DNA of 64,000 nucleotides from Macrocystis pyrifera (Eukaryota > Sar > Phaeophyceae > Laminariales > Laminariaceae): NCBI GenBank assembly GCA_031763025.1, contig JASSKH010000007.1, forward strand, positions 3,401,930 through 3,465,929. Reading direction: 5' to 3'. The notes below the pieces were generated by a model. It was not told where the DNA came from, ran no database searches, and saw nothing but the letters and a program-made list of their open reading frames with translations. Every line of letters begins with the position of its first letter. Positions within the stretch are counted from its first letter, which is position 1. Shown piece after piece: positions 22,571 to 31,790 of the stretch. The position numbers were made by a program, and so were the translations under genes.

Positions 22571-22679
22571 TAAGGAGGACAATAGTAAATAGGACCTACG
22601 GTACCCACAAAAAACCTATATATTTCCCTGTTTTTACTACTGTAGCAAAATTTGGTCCCATTACTATGGTCCCCCGTAA
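22571..22679. mobile_element. TTACGGGG-type MITE, copy 5
   Basis: A degenerate left end (TAAGGAGGACAATAGTAAAT) and a well-kept right end (GGTCCCCCGTAA followed by TA). The interior matches copies 2-4. Confidence 0.75.
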
Positions 22680-24241
22680 TAGTAGCATCATCTGAACTTA
22701 CTTGCACGTTACAGACTATCAACCAAAGCAGGAAGTGTATGCTGGATAATAATGCAGATTAGATGCCTTCCATCCGGCAACGTGAGGTATACTACTACCG
22801 TAGATAAAATATGAGGTGTGTATCGTTCAAATCAGGATTGCATGTCTGCCCTGAATTATTTACGTGACAGATAGATCATGAAGGAAGGAGGAATAACGAT
22901 ACGTGATCTCCGCCGATCCGTACAACGTGAACGTTCGTATCATAGCTCACGAAGGAAGGGAGGGGCAAAATCTTACGCAAAAGTGGCGAAATACTACTGT
23001 ATTGGGCTTCATGGCACCTTTCACCTGTCCAAGTGTCCAAGTACCCAATCAATGCTCAAAGCTCTGCGCGACCGCAAGCAACCAAGCAAGCACAACAAGC
23101 GCATATTAACTGTATGTACGTAGCACACACGAAACACTCAGATACAAGAACGTTGTCGTCATCGATTTGGACCTCTCGACGACGAAGATGCGATGCTGGC
23201 CGTTACGTACGACGGCGCAGTCTTCGGGTGCAGCGAATCCTCCAACCAACCCTCTCCCCGTCCACGAAGAAATTGCTACGTGGCTTACTGATACTAGCAT
23301 TATTTTGAAGGATATGTATACCGTACGACAAGCGGCGATATTTTTACGGCAACCGAGCGACTCTCAAGACTTGTCTTTCTGTCTTAGCCACGCCACGCCA
23401 CGATGAATGTGGAAAGAAAACGCCAGAACGAACGACGGGAGGGTGACGTAGGGGGGGAGAGCGGTGGTGCCCATGATGGCTGTTGCGGTTGAGGCACGGA
23501 AAAAAAAAAATGTAAAAACGTCTGGGTAGAACGTAAGTATATCGGCGCAACACGCGGTGCCAAATCAGCGGGGGGAGGGGTGGTTAGCAGGCGCAAGAAG
23601 AGAAGCACAGCAGCAATAATAGCGGTACGCACCGCGGGCAGTTCATGATCTGCAGCTAGCTGTACATCGTCGATAGTTCCCCACCTGCCGTTGTGTGAGA
23701 GGTTGTGCGGGACCTGCGTAGATACAGATTCAACCCAGGAAACATGCGGTAGATCATCGCGTGCGGAATACGTGAATCCTTCCGCGTGACATGAGCTAAA
23801 AAAAGTAGTATGTACGTATGGGTGGGTGATACAGTAGGTTCGGTGAACTATTTAATTACTAGAGTTAGTGTGAGAATAATCAATTCGCACTATTAATACG
23901 GTAATCCAAGCCATTTTCGGCACATGCTAGCGCCGAGGTGCACCATTTTTTTTTTTCTGAGGTTTATTGCTTGAAGAGCTCTATACTAATACAGGTATAG
24001 CAAGTAAAAACTGATTTTAGAACAAACTGAGAGAATGCATTGGTTGATCAACAATCCCATCGCCTAGGTGTACAAATACAACTAAAAATATCGCAAAAAA
24101 AGCGCTCCGACGACTTAGGGTTAAGGAGTCGCCGGTCATTCAGAAAATATTTTAGCCAAATTTAGGCAAAAATACTACGGACTCCGATCGTAGCAAGCGT
24201 CATTCATTAGTTTCCCGGCTCCGAGGCACACGATATACTAA
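22680..24241. other. No gene recognised; degenerate repeat pieces
   Basis: A piece near 23727-23760 (CAACCCAGGAAACATG, then GTAGATCAT) matches 46527-46555. A 141-nt open stretch at 23154-23294 (PLDDEDAMLAVTYDGAVFG) has protein-like composition but no clear splice sites and competes with two other open frames. Confidence 0.4.
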
Positions 24242-24515
24242 AGCGTTTGCAAGAGCTTGGTTGAAACCAATTTGGTTAGGTTTTTGGTGGTGTGTTTCCT
24301 AAAAATGGCTCCAACTCCTGGAAACTTTCCTTCGAATTGATCCAACCCAAGAAGAACTATTAATTGGTTAAAATTTGCATTTTGGCCACTTTTTGCCACA
24401 ACCTTACGAAGATCCCTTGAAGTTTCGCGGTTGTGAGGTTATTTTTATTCTACAGGAAACAGACCACGAGAAACCCAACCAGATTGGTTTTAACCAAAAT
24501 CTTTGCGAACACCCT
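24242..24515. mobile_element. Long-TIR MITE (AGGGTGTT type), copy 1
   Basis: Imperfect terminal inverted repeats of about 55 bp. The left end reads GTTTGCAAGAGCTTGGTTGA then AACCAATTTGGTTAGG. The right end is the complement of AGGGTGTTCGCAAAGATTTT then GGTTAAAACCAATCTGG. Both reach the word TGTTTCCT. A second copy is at 44655. Confidence 0.7.
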
Positions 24516-24528
24516 ATTATAATATTAT

Positions 24529-24683
24529 TATTAACTTGCTTTCCTTCCGACAATATAGCGTAGATGCCGTTCCTATTTTTAAACCGAATATCCTTCCGTA
24601 AATCAGTATGTAGCATCCCTCATACGCTTCTTCCCTGCCAGCCGTTTCCCGATTTCCATTCCCCACATCATTCTTAATAATAT
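24529..24683 (+). repeat. Dispersed repeat, copy 1 (partner at 28152)
   Basis: Shares with 28152-28291, in the same orientation, TTCCGACAATATAGCGTAGA, AACCGAATATCCTTCCGTAA, TCCCTCATAC.CTTC and ATTCCCCACATCATT. It starts next to ATT-rich sequence in both places. Function unknown. Confidence 0.75.
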
Positions 24684-25032
24684 CGAGAATAGATCTGCCT
24701 TGAAAAATCTGTAGATCATGAAGTGAGAATCGATTACGTGCCCGAGGCGAGGTGTGGTGTTCATGAAGCCGACGTGGTTGCATCGACGACGCGGAAAGCC
24801 AAGCAAACAAACGTGGTTCGAGGCGCGGCTTCGTCGAGTTGTGAAGCAGGCAATATGCAGTCAGTAGGCGAGTGGGCAAACGACGATGAGCCCCGCTCTC
24901 GCTGTCACTGGCGGGCTCATCAAGGAGATATGGCAGCGGGCACGCCGAAAGCAGAAGAAGCCTCAACAGGGTGGACAGCACATCAGTTGCCAGTGGTGTG
25001 CCTGTGGATGCCTGCAAAAAATAGTGTTGTGA

Positions 25033-26110
25033 GGGGGGGCCGGGGGGGGGGGTACTCATTTGTTGCTTGCCTGAAAAATTTGATCATTCACCAAGAATCC
25101 CTCCCGAGACGGAGCACCGTTCTTACTCCTAAGGGCCGTTCCTAACGAACAAAAAAAAAACACGTTTCGTGAGATTTTTTTTTGTCTTGACTCGTGTTTC
25201 TCTTGTCGTGAAGCGTGACAAAAAAAATCACGATTCATGACGCCAGTGTTTCTATATTTTCCCTATAAAACAAAATCACGATTCGTGACATTTGTCGTGT
25301 CTCGAATTGCGCCTGATCACGGCACTACGCAACCCACGCGCGCCAACGGTATCCGAAGGCCGGTAAAGGGGCATGACAGACTCTGCTTCGTACGCCGCTT
25401 GTGGACAACGGGCGGTTACCCAAAGAGACGGATGGGCGCGGGCTAAGGAGCACGTTGTGGCCTCCAAATTTCGAGGAGGAGGAGCCACTTCTCGAAGAAG
25501 ACAAAAGCGAAAATGACCTGAGAATGTCACAGGCCGGGCCGGGCAGACGGCCTGCGAGATGGAGCCCGTCGGTGAGATTGACATCTCGCAGGCTGTTGGG
25601 TCAGGCTTCGGCCCGTGATTCGAATATATCACGGCCCGGGCCAGGCGCGGTTGGCCCGGCCCGGCCTGGCCGTGCCCCCCTCGCGAGAGTTGGCTCCACC
25701 CGCTAAAGTCGTTGGGTTTGAAATATCGGAATTTTTAAAATGCGAAAATATCACGAAACGTGACGTTTTTCGTTTTTTTTTTTCGGTAGAACTGAAACGT
25801 GATGGATCGTGATCTTTTTCATTCCAAAAAGTCACGAATCGTGATTTTTTTTCGGTTCGTTAGGAACGGTCCTAATAGAGACACGTCCAGCATTTTGGCT
25901 CTCTTTGTAGGTTTTTCCTAAATATTGCAACAAACAACGAAACGCTGCTCATCTTATCCCCTTCCTGTTTCGCCTTTTGAGGCCATAATTACCGGGTTCT
26001 AGTTACTAAAAAAATTACAGTAGTTCACATTCGTCTATTTTCCCCATCTCCTCTTCCAAAACATCCCGCCGCCCCTCCTTGTTGTACAGCAGTTCCTCAC
26101 TTTCTCACAA
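25033..26110 (-). mobile_element. C-tailed repeat, copy 3, split by a MITE
   Basis: Left part 25033-25132 has the G tract, TACTCATTTGTTGCTTGCC and GAGACGGAGCACCGTTC. The right part 25873-26110 resumes with TAGAGACACGTCCAGCA and continues as in copy 1 (CTTATCCCCTTCCT, CACATTCGTCTATTTTCC). The two halves are contiguous in copy 1 at 10746. The 740 bp between them is a separate transposon. Confidence 0.85.
25133..25872. mobile_element. PIF/Harbinger-like non-autonomous element
   Basis: Terminal inverted repeats GGGCCGTTCCTAACGAAC (left) and GGACCGTTCCTAACGAAC (right end, complement) match at 17 of 18 positions. The element is flanked by TAA on both sides (25130-25132 and 25873-25875). TAA is the TWA target of PIF/Harbinger elements, and the undamaged site CTCCTAATAGAGAC exists in copy 1 of the host repeat. 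Subterminal regions contain several TCACGATTCGTGA-like palindromes, possibly transposase binding sites. The 740-bp body has no transposase; its GC-rich core is non-coding as far as seen. Confidence 0.85.
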
Positions 26111-26335
26111 GGTGAGTTCTACTCTCTTTTGCTCTGCCACGCATCTTGTCTGTACATCCTCCTCCTCCTCCTCCTCCCCCTCCCGACTACTGGGGGCGGG
26201 CAATGAGCTTTTTTATGTGGTCCGAGAGCAGCGCGGTCGTCACGCACAGACAACTCGCAACACGCACCCAAATTAGATCGGAGGTATGATACGTAGGTGT
26301 TGCGACCATTAAAGCTATATCCCCCTCTACACTAG

Positions 26336-26438
26336 CAGTAGGAACGGTGCTCCGTCTCGAAAGGGATACGTGGTCAATGAATGGTCAAATGCCTAAGGCA
26401 AGCAACAAATGAGTACGCCCCCCCCCCCCCCCCCCCCC
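26336..26438 (+). mobile_element. C-tailed repeat, copy 4
   Basis: Runs from GTAGGAACGGTGCTCCGTCT through GGTCAAATGCCTAAGGCAAG and AACAAATGAGTACG into 21 C (26418-26438). It is opposite in orientation to copy 3 and 5'-truncated. Confidence 0.8.
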
Positions 26439-27292
26439 TTCTACATACTTTTATGACCACCCTTGACACCTTTGTGGACTTCGAGGACGTACGCGTACAA
26501 GAAGCTACTGGAAATAGAGAAGGCATAATCGATAACTGCCTACCGTAGATGCCCATCACTACGTAAACGTAGTTGCGGAACGTACAAATACCCGGTACCT
26601 AATACCAAAGGTAATAATTATAACCGTTTTTTTTTAGCTATGCCACTGGAAAAAACGTGGAAAACAAGTGATGGGTGGATGGGGCGGGAGAAAAAAAGTC
26701 GCGGCGCAATAAGGGCAGGGAAACCGACGAAGCAGCCAGCACATTGCGCCATTATTTGCACTGGCGGCATAATATAATACGAAGTATCAATATGACCCAA
26801 TCGACCCTGGAGCTATTCGATCGGCAGAAGGCGCGAGAGGGCCGGCGCTAAGCTCCAAGAAGTGACAGGTCTCGGAGAAAAGGCGACAAAACAGAAAGGC
26901 TGGAAGTCTCCTGGAACTTGACGATGTTGTTGATAGTGCCGGGCCCCGGGAAAATGAGGGCGGGCCCGGGGGGGGGCTCAAGATGATGAGAGCGATGGCG
27001 TGTGATTCGCAAAGCCCGATTGGAGCCTCTAGGTCCTTATTGGGCAAGTAAAGCCTGCCAGGCATTTGCATACTATATGAATAGCATACGTAACGTGCAA
27101 GGCGGGGTAGCTCTGCACGCGTGTCTCCCAGAGCCCTCCTCGGTCCCCAGTCCGAGCCCCCCCCCAACCCGCCCAGACCGTTTACTTGACGGATAGCCGA
27201 TAAGAAACGCCACTGCCGTGGGAACATACGACGATACTGACTATCATGAGTGAAGTCCAGTTTTTCACCACTTTTTGCAGATGATACTCAAG
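26439..27292. other. No gene recognised
   Basis: A 146-residue minus-strand open frame (26787-27227) overlaps other frames, has no recognisable domain and no splice support, and is not called. Confidence 0.45.
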
Positions 27293-27623
27293 TGTGATAT
27301 GATATACAGCAGTATGGGGCTGTAGAAGTGGTTATGACACAGCCCGTGGTATCAAAGCCCTGAATACCCTACGAGTATTCCCGGGGGTCTGAAGTTTCCT
27401 TTACTTTGCAGTACAATGGTTAGGATATAGCCGATAGGAGAAGAGTAGACATGCGCCGGAGGAAAGTTCCTCGGACAGGTGTCTTTACCCGTCTAGCGGG
27501 TTTCATAGAAGGAGAGCAGGGTGGGTCTCAGACCCAACGTTTCGGACACGGCTTTCGCGACTATCAGCGCGCATTGCTTGCCCTCTTGCCCTTCGGATAA
27601 TGAACGCTTCTTCTGGTACATTA

Positions 27624-27728
27624 TTGCGGGGGTCCATAGTGAACAGGACCAAAAATTGTCAGTAAAAATAGGTAAATATAGAGGTTTTTGTGTGTACCGT
27701 AGGTCCTATTATCTATGGTCCCCCGTAA
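27624..27728. mobile_element. TTACGGGG-type MITE, copy 6
   Basis: A 105-bp copy with ends TTGCGGGGGTCC and CCCCCGTAA, flanked by TA on both sides (27622-27623 and 27729-27730). The interior is inverted relative to copies 2-5, like copy 1. Confidence 0.85.
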
Positions 27729-28151
27729 TAGTGTTGTACTTCAATATACCACTGCCGGTTCCGCTTGCCTCCTCTCACAAGGGATGCTGTACTCCAGTGA
27801 TACCGCACACTTCGGGAGTATTTTCAGTGTTTTTTGTTTTGCCTCCAACCGACCACCACCGATTCCGTTGCCCCTTTTTTTGCGACGGCCTCCGGATCTT
27901 GGTATTGTACTTTCGGGAGCGTTTGGAATTCTATTCGACCGTACCACTGCTGTCGATCTGTCGTAATGTCCTTGGGGGAGATTTCTGGTTTTATTCAACT
28001 TCCTAGCACCGTTTCCGTCTGCCTCCTCTTCGTGAAGGCCGCTGACCGTTGTGTTACCGTGTTTCCACTTGAAGTAGGGTTCTTACAGCCTGGTTTGTCT
28101 TGCTGCGAGTGTCTATTGGACACGTAATATGTAATTATTATTATTATTATT

Positions 28152-28291
28152 ATTGTTATTATGCTTGTCTTCCGACAATATAGCGTAGATGCCTTTCCTA
28201 TATAAACCGAATATCCTTCCGTAAATTAGTAGTATCCCTCATACACTTCTCTGCCAATCGTTTCCCAATTTTCATTCCCCACATCATTTAA
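28152..28291 (+). repeat. Dispersed repeat, copy 2 (partner at 24529)
   Basis: Second copy of the repeat at 24529-24683, preceded by an ATT microsatellite (about 28134-28161). Same orientation; the two differ by scattered substitutions and small indels. Confidence 0.75.
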
Positions 28292-28390
28292 TTTTAGCTA
28301 CCGGTATAGTATACCCTATTCCTCATCAACGTTCCATCCCAAGATCATTGGTCGCATTCCTCCGGCTTCTTCCATCCTTCCCCTAGCGGC

Positions 28391-28840
28391 CTAGCGGTCC
28401 CTCAGGGCTAGTTTATACATGTGTACTCTGCGCGAAATCGCGACCTGTGTGGTCACCGAGATGATCTGGCAGAGGCGTTCTTGGCAGACGCCTTTTCGCG
28501 CCAGGGACGATCCTAACTGATCAATTAGATCGCTGCCTTCCTTTCCGAGGCGCCCAAAAGCTTTCCACCGCGAAGGTGGCGAGTTTGTAGCTGCGCTCGA
28601 AGGACACCTGTCCCGGACGAGCGTAGTGACTGCGCTTGCGCGCCTCAGAAGTGGAAGCTGCAGATCCGTCTCGGTCAGCGCTGCCTGCCCGCATGTGGAT
28701 CCCCGCTTGTGGGTCCGCATACGTGGCGTCGAGGAGTATCGCTTTATCGCCATACTCTGATGCCGTAGCATCTCGGAGTCCTCCTGCCTCGATGACGATG
28801 TCCATGCGGAGATCACTTCCTGTTTCTGGTGCACGTGCAT
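28391..28840 (-). pseudogene. Decayed retroelement coding remnant
   Basis: Read on the minus strand in two frames with a shift near 28555. The first part has YGDKAILLDATYADPQAG, SADRDGSAASTSEARKR and HYARPGQVSFERSYKLATF. The second has FGRLGKEGSDLIDQL, LARKGVCQERLCQI and ISVTTQVAISRRVHMYKLAL. I know similar strings as the region after the reverse transcriptase in repeat-derived hypothetical proteins of stramenopiles. The LLDATYADP stretch could be the D-containing core of a restriction-like endonuclease, but this is inference. The frameshift and lack of an upstream polymerase in frame mark it as dead. Confidence 0.55.
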
Positions 28841-29559
28841 GACTTGCTATATAGCCCCTGCTTCTGTTGCAGTGTGCAAGGTGTTTTTTCTTGACTTATG
28901 TCCCTGGCATACCTGCCTTTTATGTGGCCGTAGGTAGTATATCTGCATGTTAAGTCGTAGGGACACACCCTGCTGTCCACGTCGAACTAAACGCCTTAGG
29001 CCTGCCCATCCGAGTGACTTTCTTTTTTGACAATCTCTTGGGCGTATTGATTCTGGTTGAGTTACCTTGCTCCGTTTGCTGGTGTTGTTCCCACTATTAG
29101 TCCGCCACTTTAGAGTCACACATCGTTTACTCCCCTTGCAGGCCCTAGCATGTCCTCCGGCCATAGTTCCAGGAACGTCCATTACGGTTTTGTCGTGCCC
29201 CCTTCGCTTCCTGCATCTCGTGTGGTGTTCACGTTTGCGTACCTCCATCGTATTCGCCATGATTCGGTGGCCGGCCCTGCACTCGTACAACCCCGGGCCC
29301 TACCCGGCCCTGGCCTTCCGAACCCCGACGCACACGACCGTTCCCTGAGTTCCGCCTCCTTTTTCTGGATTTGTCTTGATGTCTCTTTTGGCTCCATTTG
29401 GGGTTTCTGTATCCCCCTTTTGCATTGGTTTAAGTGCTTCTTGTTACCTCCCCTTCGACTCCTGTCCTTTTCTGTTCTGGTCTTTGACCCCCTCATTCAG
29501 CAGGCGTTTATGACAAAAACACTGTCCGTGACGCCTATTAATAGGCCTCACTACGAGGT
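28841..29559. other. Interior of LTR-like element, no clear gene
   Basis: Open frames on both strands (to 147 residues) with no recognisable domain. The minus strand may continue the decayed coding remnant at 28391 upstream, since it follows on directly, but I could not identify motifs. Confidence 0.35.
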
Positions 29560-29913
29560 GTGGGTAAATCTATAGCCTCATTACGTTGTTTCGAATAGCC
29601 GCATCTTCGACCTCCTTTTCCGGTCTTTTCGGATGATTCCGGTATCATCCATTGACCGTCGTGTGGTCTGCATATACGACTATTCAGGGTGGGCTAATGT
29701 GATATGAAATAGTATCGGGCTATAGAAGTGGTTATGATACAGCCCGTAGAATCAAAGCCCTGAATACCCTAAGGGTATTCCCGGATCTCTGAAGTTTCCT
29801 TTGCAGTACAATGGTTAGGATGGCCGATAGGAGAAGAGTAGACATGCGTTCGAGCAAAGTTCCCCGGACAAGAGTCTTTACCCGTCTAGCGGGTTAACAG
29901 AAGGAGAGCAGAG

Positions 29914-31288
29914 TGGGCTTGATGCCTTGTATCAATCTCCTATCGAAACACCCTCTCAACAGCTATCTTTCTCTCATAATGAGGAATAAGGCGACAACAC
30001 AGGAAGAAGTCTCTCGAACAAGAAAAGCTGCCTTCCTAGCCAGTTCCGATTGTACCTGCACTCCATTTCCTCGCCAAGATAATCGGGTTCTACCGAGAAC
30101 TATTGCGGGTGATGCTCGCACGCTTCGGCGTACCAGAGAAGATGCTAACCGTTATACGCCAGTTCCGCGCAGGCATGCGGGCTCGCGTGCGTACGGATGA
30201 CGGCGAACTGCTCGGAATGGTTTGACGTAACTCAGGGGCTGCGGCAAGGATGCGTGTTGTCACCGCTTCTGTTCAATATCTTCTTCGCTGCTGTGATACA
30301 CGTCGTGCTGGTACGCTTCAGTGAAGTCCCAGATACTATTGTGAGGGACTTGTTTCACCTCGAAGAAGACCTTGGGGAGGACGGGGTGAAGGTTGACCCA
30401 CCAACTTGTGTACGGAGGGAAGTATGGAGTATGCTGTACGCGGACGATGCTGGCATTGTGTCTAAGTCGGCGGAAGGCCTTGCGAAAATGATGTCCGTCA
30501 TTGTGACCGTTTTCGAAGCAGCAGCAGGCCTCACCGTATCCGAAAAGAAAACGGAGACCATGCTGCTGCGAACACCGAACCAAGCACCCCAGACCTCACC
30601 GCTCGCCATCGAAGCAGCAGGACAGAGGTATAGACAGACGATGCAATTCTTGTACCTGGGCGGTCTTGTCGTCGCAAGCGCTGATATTATGCCAGAGACC
30701 ACACGACGGATCCGACTCGCATGGGCATGCTACAATCGGTTCAAACGGGAGCCGTATGATATATATGGCCTCTTGGCCAGGAACACTTCGCTGAGCTCCG
30801 AACGACACACCACAAACTCCTCCTACGGATCATTGACTTCCAGCGCCGACAACGCACTGACCACCTCATGACGTACGCCAAGGCCCTCAAAAAGGCACAC
30901 TGCGAGAGCGATGAGACGACCATCCGCAAACGACGCCTCCTCTTTGCGGGGGGCCGTACAGCGAACGACCAATGAGAGTCTGATCCACCGGATGATGTTT
31001 GAGATGATGGCTGTGTGGTGGGGAGAACCCAGGACCGGGCCGACCACAAAAGAACTGGGCCCAATGTCTAGCAGACGATATCAGGGTTTTTTAAGCCACC
31101 GAGGGGTCCACGCAAAGCTCCCCTTTGCTGTTCGGAGTAGAGACGGTGTTATGGCCGAGGGCGGCTAAGAAGAGCGGGAAGTGGTCCGGAGGGTCGTCGA
31201 AGCGGCGGACTGTTTCGTTGCACAGGGACGAGGCGCAGAGAAGCCGGCTGCGCCACGCAGATGAGGGAGCCAAGAGCGGCGACAAGGA

Positions 31289-31321
<33 letters not shown>

Positions 31322-31403
31322 GCAGCCGTACCGATACAGCTGTCGACGAATGCAGAAACGAAATTATAGATCGAGTGACTAGGTATCGGATCGACTATAA
31401 TAG
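29914..31403 (+). pseudogene. LINE-type reverse transcriptase fragment, copy A
   Basis: The coding remnant is in several frames. About 30040-30200 gives palm-upstream sequence ([20 protein letters not shown]). After a one-base frame change near 30205 comes [20 protein letters not shown] and the active-site box MLYADDAGIVS, then FLYLGG, typical of non-LTR retrotransposon polymerases. The C-terminal part shifts again (EHFAELRTTHHK, LRIIDFQRR) and aligns with copy B at 37905. A run of 30 G (31291-31320) interrupts it, and the end reads EIIDRVTRYRID. No endonuclease or 5' end was found; frameshifts and stops make it non-functional. Confidence 0.8.
31291..31320. repeat. Run of 30 G inside the LINE fragment
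   Basis: Pure G homopolymer where copy B at the matching place has only a G-rich stretch. It points to homopolymer expansion within existing coding sequence. Confidence 0.85.
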
Positions 31404-31519
31404 CTCTTGAAGTCTAGCGGGTTTTGTTTGTTTCTTGTTGAGTTTTTCAATGGGGGGGCGGGGCGCGACAGCGACAATACTGACACTTGGCACCGCTATT
31501 GACGAGAGTAGGAAGGTTT

Positions 31520-31790
31520 TGATTGCGCTCAGAAACACGACGGAGATGTTACATCTAAAATTAGTGAGTTCCATACATTGATATGGGATTATAGGAGAGG
31601 GATCTTTAGACGGATATTCGGCAGGATAAACGGTAGGTTTATTCCCGCAACTTGTTGATATCCTGCATACGATGCATGAGCTGTCACTCGACAGCTCGGA
31701 TACAATATAAATGGAGTTCTGTGTTACTGTCTGGAGTCAACAACGCGTTCCCGTGCCAGCTGCGCCTATACCTCTAGAGATCAATCAACA
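31520..31790 (+). repeat. 5' LTR of Ty1/copia element
   Basis: Matches 35033-35314: TGATTGYGCTCAGAAACACG, GATATGGGATTATAGGAGAG, GATGCATGAGCTGTCACTCG, TTACTGTCTGGAGTCAAC and CCAGCTGCGCCTATACC. A TATAAAT word lies at 31707. It lacks a 9-bp stretch present in the 3' LTR. The boundaries are set by where similarity to the other LTR begins and ends. Confidence 0.75.

Larger units (their letters stand above)
27293..29913 (+). mobile_element. LTR-like element flanked by 220-235 bp direct repeats
   Basis: Direct repeats at 27293-27527 and 29698-29913 both begin TGTGATATGA and share GGTTATGA.ACAGCCCGT, ATCAAAGCCCTGAATACCCT, GCCGATAGGAGAAGAGTAGA and TCTTTACCCGTCTAGCGGG. Just upstream of the right copy is a purine-rich CAGGGTGGGCTAA, in the place of a polypurine tract. 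The interior holds a MITE (27624), a dispersed repeat (28152) and a decayed minus-strand coding remnant, but no element-encoded gag or pol in the plus direction. The 3' untranslated part (29560-29697) matches the tail of the tandem units at 59440. It may be a large LTR derivative. Confidence 0.5.

Noticed and set aside
28521..28805. Independent gene for the minus-strand 94-residue open frame
   Set aside because: Its sequence continues in another frame after a shift near 28555, so it is part of a decayed retroelement.
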